From the NCBI GenBank assembly GCA_947589135.1, contig CANPZT010000039.1:1-10271 (forward strand): a DNA stretch of 10,271 nucleotides. Reading direction: 5' to 3'. The notes below the pieces were generated by a model, which was given only the letters and a program-made list of their open reading frames with translations, searched no databases and was not told where the DNA came from. A program made the translations under genes and the position numbers. This DNA comes from an uncultured Clostridia bacterium. GTDB taxonomy: Bacteria; Bacillota; Clostridia; TANB77; CAG-508. Below are positions 1 through 6,193 of the stretch, in pieces (the stretch's first letter is position 1; the number at the start of each line of letters is the position of its first letter).

Positions 1-1430
1 AAAATGAAGAACCACTTTTTGCTAATGCAAGAAATGCAGCTGCTGGTTCATTAAGACAATTAGATAGTAAAATAACAGAAAAGAGACCTTTAGACATTTA
101 TATTTTTAATGTTCAGAAAATAGAAGGTAAAGAATTTAATTCTCATTTTGAAGAATTAGAATATTTAGCAAAATTAGGATTTAATGTTAATCCTGTTCGT
201 ATTGAATGTAAAACAATTGAAGAAATTGAAAATGCTATACAAAAAATTGGTAATGATAGAGAAAAGTTAACATTTGGAATAGATGGTGCAGTTGTAAAAG
301 TAGATGATTTGAAATTTAGAGAAATTTTAGGAACTACTGCTAAAACACCAAGATGGGCAATTGCTTATAAATATCCGCCAGAAAAAAAAGAGACAATTTT
401 AAAAGATATTATTTGCCAAGTTGGAAGAACTGGAGCAATTACTCCTATGGCAATATTAGAACCAGTTAAAGTAGCAGGTTCAACAATTTCTAAAACAACA
501 CTTCATAATGAAGATTTTATAAAAGAAAAAGATTTAAAAATAGGAGATACTGTAGTTATTCAAAAAGCTGGTGATGTAATACCTGAAATTGTAGAAGTAA
601 AAAAAGATAAGAGAACAGGAAATGAAAAAGAATTCAAAATGCCAAAAAAATGTCCAGTTTGTGGAGCACCAGCTATACGAGAAGAAGGAGAATCAGCAAT
701 TAGATGTACAGGTATAGAATGTCCAGCAAAACTAGTTAGAAATCTAATTCACTTTGTGTCAAGAGAAGCTATGAATATAGATGGATTAGGAGAAAATATT
801 ATTGCACAACTATTAGATAAAAAACTAATTAGTAATATAGCAGATATTTATGCTTTAAGTTTTGAAGATATTGCATCATTAAAGAAGAATGGAAAAAAAT
901 TTGCTCAAAATCTAATAGATAGTATTAATAAAAGTAAAGAAAACGATTTATACCAATTAATTACAGGATTAGGAATTAGAAATGTAGGAGTAAAAGCCTC
1001 TAAAATATTAGCAAGAAAATATAAAACAATGGATAAGTTGATGGAAGCCTCATTTGAAGATTTAAGTGTTATTAATGATATAGGGCCGATTATGGCAAAT
1101 AATATAAGAGAATTCTTTTTACAAGAGCAAACAAGAGATTTAATAAAAAAACTAAAAGATGCAAATGTTAATATGGAATTGTTAGAAGAAGATGGACAAG
1201 ATAGTCGTTTTGAAGGAAAAATATTTGTATTAACAGGAAGTTTAGAAAGTTTTACAAGAACAGAAGCTTCAAACATTATAGAAAAACTAGGAGGAAAGAC
1301 ATCAAGTACAGTATCTAAAAAAACAGATTATGTTTTAGCAGGTGAAGAAGCAGGCAGTAAATTAACAAAAGCACAAAGTTTAGGAATTAATATTATTTCT
1401 GAAGAAGATTTTAAAGAAATGATAAAATAA
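1..1430 (+). CDS. ligA: NAD+-dependent DNA ligase LigA, 5'-truncated by the window
   Basis: LigA seals nicks in duplex DNA with NAD+ as AMP donor, in replication and repair. The frame is open from the first bases (first full codon at 3) and gives 475 residues; the family is about 660-670 long, so roughly 190 N-terminal residues, including the adenylated lysine of the KxDG motif, lie outside the window. What remains reads in family order: RNAAAGSLRQLD and DGAVVKV and PRWAIAYKYP of the adenylation domain (nt 36-380), an OB fold with QVGRTGAITPMA and TLHNED (nt 415-600), a four-cysteine zinc site opening with CPVC at nt 651 and closing with ECPAK near 717, helix-hairpin-helix repeats including GLGIRNVG (nt 750-1120), and a C-terminal BRCT domain (nt 1206-1427, FVLTGSLESFTR). 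An internal TTG at 309 is not the true start because the conserved adenylation motifs lie before it. Stop TAA at 1428-1430. Confidence 0.97.
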   Translation, partial: NEEPLFANARNAAAGSLRQLDSKITEKRPLDIYIFNVQKIEGKEFNSHFEELEYLAKLGFNVNPVRIECKTIEEIENAIQKIGNDREKLTFGIDGAVVKVDDLKFREILGTTAKTPRWAIAYKYPPEKKETILKDIICQVGRTGAITPMAILEPVKVAGSTISKTTLHNEDFIKEKDLKIGDTVVIQKAGDVIPEIVEVKKDKRTGNEKEFKMPKKCPVCGAPAIREEGESAIRCTGIECPAKLVRNLIHFVSREAMNIDGLGENIIAQLLDKKLISNIADIYALSFEDIASLKKNGKKFAQNLIDSINKSKENDLYQLITGLGIRNVGVKASKILARKYKTMDKLMEASFEDLSVINDIGPIMANNIREFFLQEQTRDLIKKLKDANVNMELLEEDGQDSRFEGKIFVLTGSLESFTRTEASNIIEKLGGKTSSTVSKKTDYVLAGEEAGSKLTKAQSLGINIISEEDFKEMIK

Positions 1431-1471
1431 TATATAATTTAAAAAATAAGATAAAAAACGGAGGAAAAAAT

Positions 1472-2260
1472 ATGAAAAATTTAGAAATTTTTGAAGAATT
1501 AAAAAATAATATGCTTAAGCAATTGCAAGTTGAAAGTAGAGTAGCAAAACAAATTAATAGTGATAACTATAGTAAAAAGGATAATAATCAAATTCCTTTA
1601 GATATACAATTAAAAATTGATCAAGTATATAGGATGTTAGCAGATATATCAACTCAATATAGAGTATGTACATCAAAAGTTAACAAAATGATAGAAGATG
1701 CAAGCTATGAAACTAAGTCCATTTCTAGTATAAAATATAGAAATAAAGTAGAACAACAAATAGTAAAAGTTCAAGTAATAGTAAGTCAAATGGAAAAAGA
1801 ATTAGAGGAAACAGACAAAATTAATGCAAATGAAAATTCATTAAAATTAAGCGAGCAAATGAATGCAGAAGATGAAAATAGAGAGATAAGGACAAGTACA
1901 GTTGAAAATCTAAATAAAAAGGTAAAAGAAATTAGACAAGAAATGCAAAAAACTTTTAATGAAAGATTTCTTGATCCTCGTGGATTAGTACAAATGCAAG
2001 AAGAAATAGATATTAGATTGAGACAATTACAGGTTGGAGATAAAATAGAGAGCACTTTAAGAGATGAAGATACATCTATAGCACAAAAAATTATAAATGA
2101 TTTGAAAACATATACAGAAGATATGAATAAAACATCTCATGAAAAATTTGCAGAAAAATATAGGAATGAGGTACCACCACTAGAATTACATGAAGATGCT
2201 GAAAGTGTGCAAAAAGAAAACGAGAAAAAGTATTTGATTATCAATTTTCATTTTTTATAA
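1472..2260 (+). CDS. Unrecognised hydrophilic coiled-coil protein, probable frameshift near the 3' end
   Basis: I do not recognise the family. The ATG at 1472 has a strong GGAGG at 1460-1464 (7-nt spacing) and lies 41 nt after ligA, so it is probably in the ligA transcript. The 262-residue product is highly charged, rich in Glu, Lys, Gln and Asn, with long heptad-like stretches (about residues 40-125 and 150-235), no signal peptide and no membrane segment. It is probably a cytoplasmic coiled-coil or scaffold-like protein. The last nine residues, YLIINFHFL, are hydrophobic and aromatic, unlike the rest. They follow the A5 run at 2225-2229; the -1 frame from there gives a hydrophilic 28-residue tail ending at a TAA at 2314-2316. 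The native protein is therefore more likely 281 residues, with a base lost here by mutation or sequencing error. Recoding is possible but unproven. Confidence 0.75.
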   Translation: MKNLEIFEELKNNMLKQLQVESRVAKQINSDNYSKKDNNQIPLDIQLKIDQVYRMLADISTQYRVCTSKVNKMIEDASYETKSISSIKYRNKVEQQIVKVQVIVSQMEKELEETDKINANENSLKLSEQMNAEDENREIRTSTVENLNKKVKEIRQEMQKTFNERFLDPRGLVQMQEEIDIRLRQLQVGDKIESTLRDEDTSIAQKIINDLKTYTEDMNKTSHEKFAEKYRNEVPPLELHEDAESVQKENEKKYLIINFHFL

Positions 2261-2316
2261 GTAATGATGAAGCTAGTTTAGATATGGATAAATTACTTGA
2301 TGATGTAATAAAATAA
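2230..2316 (+). other. Displaced 3' end of the coiled-coil gene in the -1 frame
   Basis: Read from GTA at 2230, this frame gives 28 residues beginning VFDYQFSFFISNDEAS and ending LLDDVIK, then TAA at 2314-2316. It has no start codon or ribosome site that would make it a separate gene. The acidic, amphipathic tail suits the upstream protein, and its stop touches the AGGAGG of the following gene, as expected in a compact operon. Restoring one A in the run at 2225-2229 joins it to the upstream frame as ...NEKKVFDYQF. The frame is closed upstream by several stops (for example TGA at 2200), so the shift must fall between about 2203 and 2232. Confidence 0.6.
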
Positions 2317-2325
2317 GGAGGAAAC

Positions 2326-2562
2326 ATGGAAAATTATACATTTGAGAAAATGTGGATGGATTTAAGAGATGGATATCAAATATATTATACTTATGTAGGG
2401 AACAGATATGTTTTATTTAAAACAACAGAAAACTGTTATACACAAAAACTTTTATCAGACCATAAAGGAAATCCACAGCCTAAAACTCTAATGCTAACAT
2501 TAAAGAGAGTAAAGGAAATGTTTCCAGACATGAAAAATATTGAATATAAGATAGAAATGTGA
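2326..2562 (+). CDS. Small protein of unknown function (78 aa)
   Basis: The ATG at 2326 is preceded by AAGGAGG at 2315-2321, a strong ribosome site with a short 4-nt gap, which makes this small gene credible. The 78-residue product is compact and mixed in composition, with an aromatic cluster (DLRDGYQIYYTYVGNRYVL) followed by a basic stretch (LTLKRVKEMFPDMKNIEYKI). It has one cysteine, no signal peptide and no membrane segment, so it should be a small soluble cytoplasmic protein. The alternation of aromatic and polar residues near the N-terminus suggests a small beta-sheet followed by a C-terminal helix, which is only inference. I recognise no family. It sits 9 nt after the probable native stop of the coiled-coil gene and is likely co-transcribed with it. 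Confidence 0.75.
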   Translation: MENYTFEKMWMDLRDGYQIYYTYVGNRYVLFKTTENCYTQKLLSDHKGNPQPKTLMLTLKRVKEMFPDMKNIEYKIEM

Positions 2563-2568
2563 TAAAAT
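2540..2568 (+). promoter_or_regulatory. Possible sigma-A promoter of the M14 peptidase gene
   Basis: TTGAAT at 2540-2545 and TAAAAT at 2563-2568 are separated by 17 nt, a good geometry. Transcription would begin near 2575, which would rule out the GTG at 2575 and favour the GTG at 2623. In DNA this AT-rich such matches arise by chance, so this is weak. Confidence 0.25.
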
Positions 2569-2622
2569 ATAAAAGTGAAAGTTAAAAAAATACTAAATAA
2601 AAAGAAAGGAATAATAGTAAAA

Positions 2623-5013
2623 GTGAAAAGAAGTAAAAAAATATTATTTATGATTTTATTTATTATAGTTTTATTTGCTATAAATTTGTTGACTAATAGC
2701 TTAATTGTACAAGCAGATGATAATACAGCAATGAGTGTTACTTATAATACTCATATTGAAGATTTAGGTTGGGAGAAAGATTTTAGTAAAAGCAATGGAG
2801 ATGTTTCAGGAACAAGTGGAAAATGCTTGCGATTAGAAGGAATAAAAATAAAAGGAAAAAATTTACCAGCAGGTGCTAAAATACAATATCAAGTTCATGT
2901 GCAAGATATAGGATGGCAAGGATGGAAGCAAGATGGGGAAATGGCAGGAACAACTGGAAAGTGGTTAAGACTAGAAGGAATAAAAATAAAATTAGTTAAT
3001 ATGCCAGATTATTCAATAGAATATAGAGTGCATGTACAGGATATAGGATGGCAAGAATGGAAACAAGATGGAGCAATGGCAGGAACAACTGGAAAATGCT
3101 TAAGATTAGAAGCAATACAAATTAGAATTGTAAAAAGACAAAATAAAGGAGCTATCCAAGTAGAAACAAATTTAGATAATAAATCATTTTATAATACAAT
3201 TTCTGTCTCAGGTTGGAAAATGGCAAATGTAGCTAATACAAAACTACAAGTATTAATAGATGATAAAGATATTACAAATAGTGTGAATATGCAATATAAA
3301 GATAGAAATGATTTAGCAGAAAAAATACTATATGGTAGTGATGTAGAAAATGCAAAGCCAGGTTTTAGTTTTTCAATAGGAGTATCAAATATTAGTGCAG
3401 GGACTCATAAGTTAACATTAAAATTAATAACATCAGATGGAAAAATAGTTTTATCAACATACAATAAGAATATACAAATAGATAAAAATATTCATATTAC
3501 ATATCAATCTCATATAGAAGATATAGCATGGCAGAATGCTGTAGCAGATGGTGCGACATCTGGTACAACAGGAAAATGTAAAAAAATTGAAGCAATGAAT
3601 ATTAATGCAATAAATTTACCAAATGGAGTAAAATTAAAATATCAAGCACATGTAGAAGATATAGGTTGGACTTCTTGGGTAGAAAATGGAAAAATGGTTG
3701 GTACTACAGGTCAGAATAGAAGATTAGAAGCAATCAAAATTAAATTAGAAAATACAGATAAATATTCTGTTATGTATCGTACGCATGTACAAGATGATGG
3801 TTGGCAAGATTGGGTATATGATGGAGAAATGGCAGGAACATGTGGAGTTTGTAAGAGAGTAGAAGCTATACAAATTAAAATAGTAAATAAAATGACAGAA
3901 CAGAAAACCATAGTTTATATTGATGGGTATGCATCTGGAGGAGTTACTAATGAAGTAAATAAAGTAACAGGATGGTATATGACAAATGTAAAAGATACAA
4001 AATTACAAATATTAATTGATAATCAAGTTATATCAACAAATCCACAAAGAGTGAGAGATCAAAGTGTATTTAATGCTATAAAAGGCTATGGTGGAGAAGA
4101 GTTAAATCCTACTCCAAGATTTAATTTAAATGTTGATTTTTCTAAATATACAATAGGAAATCATACTATAACAGCAAAAGTTTTATCTAGTCAAGGGCAA
4201 GTTATTAAACAAGAGAGTATAACTATTCAAGTTAGAAATAAAATAGAAATGTCAACAGGAACTTATGGAATTTCAGGATTGAAAGCAAAAGGAGATAGTA
4301 GAGGTTCGGACTTAACATATTATAAATATGGAAATGGCCCAAATGTATTTTTTGCAACATTCTGTGCTCACGGATTTGAAGATAAATGGGGAAAAGATGG
4401 AACAGAATTAGTATTAATTGCAAATAAATTTTGGGACACATTAAGAGCTAGTAACGATTATAGTTTAGCAAGTAAATGGACAATTTACATTTTCCCAGAA
4501 GTAAATCCAGATGGAAGAAGAGCTGGATGGACTAATAATGGACCAGGAAGAACAACATTATTTAGCAATGCACCAGCAAATAAAGGAATTGATTTAAATC
4601 GTTGTTGGTCAACAGGATTTAAATATCAATCAAGTAATAGAAATTATACAGGAACACAAGCATTCCAAGCTTATGAAGCAAGATATTTAAGAGACTTTTT
4701 ATTAGCACATAAATCACAAAATGGACAGACATTATTAGTAGATTTACATGGTTGGTTGTCACAATTAATAGGTGATGCAACAATTAGAGGATATTATAAA
4801 CAACAATTTCCTCAAAGTACGGATACAGCAAGTTATGGAAGTGGATATTTAATTAATTGGGCTAGAACTTCATTAGGATCTAGTACAAGAGCTGCTAAGT
4901 CAGCATTAATAGAATTACCAAATTATATTAATACACCACAAGATGTAATAAACAATAATATTGCAAATAAATACATAAATGCAACTTTAGCTATGTTAAG
5001 AGGAATAAATTAA
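2623..5013 (+). CDS. Secreted ChW-repeat M14 zinc carboxypeptidase
   Basis: A predicted exported metallopeptidase that hydrolyses peptides at the cell surface; M14 proteins of Firmicutes often act on peptidoglycan stem peptides, but the substrate here is not shown. Numbered from GTG 2623 (796 aa): signal peptide 1-31 (MKRSKK, hydrophobic core, cleavage after VQA); ChW repeats at about 39-80, 88-125 and 132-170 (pattern HVQDIGWQ.W..DG.MAGTTG); Ig-like domain about 177-286; three more ChW repeats about 291-421; a second Ig-like domain about 428-538; M14 domain about 545-796. Zinc ligands are H583 and E586 (AHGFED) and H709 (DLHGW), the substrate-binding arginine sits in DLNR (R660), and the catalytic glutamate is E764 (ALIELP). 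All are intact. ChW repeats probably bind the cell surface. The GTG at 2623 has AAAGGA at 2605-2610, 12 nt away; the in-frame GTG at 2575 has no ribosome site and would add 16 basic residues. Confidence 0.9.
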   Translation: MKRSKKILFMILFIIVLFAINLLTNSLIVQADDNTAMSVTYNTHIEDLGWEKDFSKSNGDVSGTSGKCLRLEGIKIKGKNLPAGAKIQYQVHVQDIGWQGWKQDGEMAGTTGKWLRLEGIKIKLVNMPDYSIEYRVHVQDIGWQEWKQDGAMAGTTGKCLRLEAIQIRIVKRQNKGAIQVETNLDNKSFYNTISVSGWKMANVANTKLQVLIDDKDITNSVNMQYKDRNDLAEKILYGSDVENAKPGFSFSIGVSNISAGTHKLTLKLITSDGKIVLSTYNKNIQIDKNIHITYQSHIEDIAWQNAVADGATSGTTGKCKKIEAMNINAINLPNGVKLKYQAHVEDIGWTSWVENGKMVGTTGQNRRLEAIKIKLENTDKYSVMYRTHVQDDGWQDWVYDGEMAGTCGVCKRVEAIQIKIVNKMTEQKTIVYIDGYASGGVTNEVNKVTGWYMTNVKDTKLQILIDNQVISTNPQRVRDQSVFNAIKGYGGEELNPTPRFNLNVDFSKYTIGNHTITAKVLSSQGQVIKQESITIQVRNKIEMSTGTYGISGLKAKGDSRGSDLTYYKYGNGPNVFFATFCAHGFEDKWGKDGTELVLIANKFWDTLRASNDYSLASKWTIYIFPEVNPDGRRAGWTNNGPGRTTLFSNAPANKGIDLNRCWSTGFKYQSSNRNYTGTQAFQAYEARYLRDFLLAHKSQNGQTLLVDLHGWLSQLIGDATIRGYYKQQFPQSTDTASYGSGYLINWARTSLGSSTRAAKSALIELPNYINTPQDVINNNIANKYINATLAMLRGIN
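2737..3130 (+). repeat. ChW repeats 1-3 of the M14 peptidase
   Basis: Three tandem protein repeats of about 40 residues, each with the core H(V/I)(Q/E)D(I/L)GW followed by a glycine-rich turn such as AGTTGK and then RLE(G/A)I.I. They start near nt 2737, 2884 and 3016. Repeats 2 and 3 are close even at the DNA level (GGATGGCAAG and ATGGCAGGAACAACTGGAAA in both), pointing to fairly recent duplication. ChW repeats are known from clostridial surface proteins. Confidence 0.85.
3493..3885 (+). repeat. ChW repeats 4-6 of the M14 peptidase
   Basis: A second block of three ChW repeats, starting near nt 3493, 3637 and 3766, with cores HIEDIAW, HVEDIGW and HVQDDGW. Repeat 4 has Ala where the others have Gly just before the Trp. 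With the Ig-like domain after it, this block duplicates the layout of repeats 1-3 plus the first Ig-like domain. Confidence 0.85.
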
Positions 5014-5096
5014 AAAGAAAAGTGATAAGCAAAACATATTAATATAAGCAAAATTAAAGTAAAAATAAAATTAAGTTAAAATAAAAAGTAAAAAAT

Positions 5097-5132
5097 ATTG
5101 AAGTGAAGAATATAAATATTCTTCACTTCAAT
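5097..5132. terminator. Perfect 16-bp hairpin, candidate bidirectional terminator
   Basis: Arms 5097-5112 and 5117-5132 are exact reverse complements around a 4-nt TAAA loop. The stem is AT-rich with a TGAAG core. Downstream on the + strand the sequence is only moderately T-rich (GATTAAATTTATG), so it is an imperfect terminator for the peptidase gene. Read on the - strand, the hairpin is followed by a better T-rich tract (complement of AAAAAGTAAAAAAT at 5084-5097), although no - strand gene is near. Confidence 0.55.
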
Positions 5133-5143
5133 GATTAAATTTA

Positions 5144-5152
5144 TGTTATATT
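5144..5152 (+). promoter_or_regulatory. Possible extended -10 element for the membrane-protein gene
   Basis: TGT followed by TATATT at 5144-5152 fits an extended -10 (TGnTATAAT) with one mismatch. No good -35 is present 17 nt upstream, where the hairpin's right arm lies. A promoter is expected in this gap because the neighbouring gene appears to be its own transcription unit, but the match is weak. Confidence 0.25.
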
Positions 5153-5190
5153 TAACTAATTAATACTTTAAGAAAGGGTTGAAAATAATT

Positions 5191-5946
5191 ATGAAAAAAG
5201 ATAAAAAAAATAAAGTAATGATAATAGGAATAATAATTATTACAATTATTGTTATAGCAATAATAATCTTTTTTATAGCAAATAGAAAAGATAATAAAGA
5301 AGATAATTTAGAAGAAAATTGGGAAAACCCTTATACTGAAATAGATAAAAATGAAATTGAGTATCAAGAAAATACTACAATTGATGAATTAAAAGAAGAA
5401 ACAGGATTAACTGCAGATAGTAATTTATATGAAGTTAATACAGAATATGATGGAAGAAAAGTTTTAAATATTAAAACAGATATACAATACAAGGTTGCAT
5501 TTGCAGGAATTATAAAAGGACAAGCTCCTACAATAGAAGAAGTAGACACAATTATTGAAGAAAATCATCCAACAGAAAATGGAGTATGGATAGACAAAAA
5601 TAGTAGAACTAAATTTTTACAGTTATTAAAAGGAAACACAAATTCAGAATATGATATTAATGAAAAAGGATATTTAAATATTAAAGAAAAAAGAGAACAA
5701 AATGATATAGACAAAAGTTTGGAAAAATTAATTAATACTAATAAGCAAATAGTTGTAACAATATCTAATATATATTATGAAGTAGATAGTGTAACAGGAG
5801 AAATTGTAGAATATCCATTTGAACAATTAGACAATTACCAAGCATATGATCAAATAACAAGCGGAGACAATACAATTATAGTAATAACATCAAATGCAAA
5901 TCAAACATTAACAAATCAAGATATATTGAGACAATGGATGCAATAG
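5191..5946 (+). CDS. Membrane-anchored extracytoplasmic protein of unknown function
   Basis: I recognise no family. The chosen start, ATG 5191, has GAAAGGG at 5172-5178 with a 12-nt gap; the in-frame TTG at 5179 directly abuts that site and is unlikely. The 251-residue product has a basic N-terminus (MKKDKKNK), a very hydrophobic Ile-rich segment at about 9-30, and then a strongly acidic hydrophilic region. That indicates a single N-terminal anchor with the rest outside the cell; no AxA-type cleavage site or lipobox cysteine is visible. The outer part alternates beta-like stretches (YEVNTEYDGRKVLNIKTD, IVVTISNIYYEVDSVTGEIV) with charged helices, and the last strand-like part (TIIVITSNANQ) is followed by a short helix. 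It lies between a hairpin and a clear terminator, so it is probably monocistronic. Confidence 0.8.
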   Translation: MKKDKKNKVMIIGIIIITIIVIAIIIFFIANRKDNKEDNLEENWENPYTEIDKNEIEYQENTTIDELKEETGLTADSNLYEVNTEYDGRKVLNIKTDIQYKVAFAGIIKGQAPTIEEVDTIIEENHPTENGVWIDKNSRTKFLQLLKGNTNSEYDINEKGYLNIKEKREQNDIDKSLEKLINTNKQIVVTISNIYYEVDSVTGEIVEYPFEQLDNYQAYDQITSGDNTIIVITSNANQTLTNQDILRQWMQ

Positions 5947-5954
5947 TAAATTGT

Positions 5955-5996
5955 AAATGAGACAATAGGAACAACCCTAAATTGTCTCATTTTTTT
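5955..5996 (+). terminator. Intrinsic terminator after the membrane-protein gene
   Basis: A 12-bp perfect stem (AAATGAGACAAT at 5955-5966 with its reverse complement at 5981-5992) and a 14-nt loop, with a run of seven T at 5990-5996. It starts 8 nt after the stop codon at 5946. An additional AGG/CCT pairing inside the loop could extend the stem. This is the clearest rho-independent terminator in the window and separates the upstream gene from the heat-shock operon. Confidence 0.9.
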
Positions 5997-6079
5997 ATAG
6001 TTAGTAAATATGAAAACAATATTATATATATCATAAATTAAATGATAAAATGACGGTTCACAAAAAATTCACAAATTTT

Positions 6080-6106
6080 TTAGCAGAAGGTATTGACAAG
6101 TGCTAA
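6080..6106 (+). promoter_or_regulatory. CIRCE operator 1, overlapping the -35 box
   Basis: The CIRCE consensus is TTAGCACTC-N9-GAGTGCTAA (27 nt) and is bound by HrcA. Here the left arm is TTAGCAGAA (6080-6088) and the right arm AAGTGCTAA (6098-6106), with exactly 9 nt between them. The outer TTAGCA...TGCTAA pair is intact and the inner three pairs are not. The -35 TTGACA falls in the spacer and first arm base, so bound HrcA would block RNA polymerase. Confidence 0.7.
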
Positions 6107-6119
6107 AAAGGGGTATAAT
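6093..6119 (+). promoter_or_regulatory. Sigma-A promoter of the hrcA-grpE-CYTH-dnaK operon
   Basis: A perfect TTGACA (6093-6098) and a perfect TATAAT (6114-6119) with a 15-nt spacer, shorter than the usual 17. A shifted -10 such as TAATAT at 6116-6121 would restore 17 nt. Transcription would begin near 6126. It lies between two CIRCE operators. Confidence 0.85.
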
Positions 6120-6129
6120 ATATAAAAAG

Positions 6130-6156
6130 TTAGCAAACAAAAACAAAGAGTGCTAA
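6130..6156 (+). promoter_or_regulatory. CIRCE operator 2, in the early transcribed region
   Basis: Left arm TTAGCAAAC (6130-6138), 9-nt spacer, right arm GAGTGCTAA (6148-6156). The right arm matches the CIRCE consensus exactly and the left arm keeps TTAGCA. It lies just after the expected transcription start and exactly 50 bp downstream of operator 1, about five helical turns, so two HrcA dimers would face the same side of the helix. Confidence 0.9.
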
Positions 6157-6180
6157 AAATAACTAACAATTTAGCTATAA

Positions 6181-6187
6181 AGAGGTG
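6181..6187 (+). promoter_or_regulatory. Ribosome binding site that decides the hrcA start
   Basis: AGAGGTG at 6181-6187 is a good anti-16S match placed 6 nt before TTG 6194. The in-frame GTG at 6185 lies inside the site itself and cannot use it. Confidence 0.75.
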
Positions 6188-6193
6188 AAAAAA

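Noticed and set aside
905..1276. Open reading frame on the - strand inside ligA
   Set aside because: It lies opposite well-conserved ligA sequence and gives a Ser/Leu/Phe-rich product typical of the complement of Lys/Glu/Asn-rich AT-rich genes. The other - strand frames (for example 1786-2055, 3711-3911, 4232-4441, 6171-6392, 7226-7537, 7629-7961) were rejected for the same reason.
309..1430. A full ligase-related gene starting at TTG 309
   Set aside because: The same frame is open back to the window edge and carries conserved LigA adenylation motifs before 309, so it is a truncated ligA rather than a shorter gene.
2737..3885. Regularly spaced repeats that might suggest a repeat array
   Set aside because: They are in-frame protein repeats (ChW) of about 40 codons with varied DNA, inside one open frame. 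There are no short identical repeats with unique spacers, so this is not CRISPR.
5179..5190. TTG 5179 as start of the membrane-anchored protein
   Set aside because: The ribosome site GAAAGGG ends at 5178 with no gap, so it cannot serve this codon, while ATG 5191 has a usable 12-nt gap and gives a cleaner MKKDKK start.
6062..6081. 8-bp A/T-only inverted repeat (AAAAAATT/AATTTTTT) upstream of the hrcA promoter
   Set aside because: It contains no G-C pair and A and T runs like these are expected by chance here. The clear terminator at 5955-5996 already accounts for transcription end.
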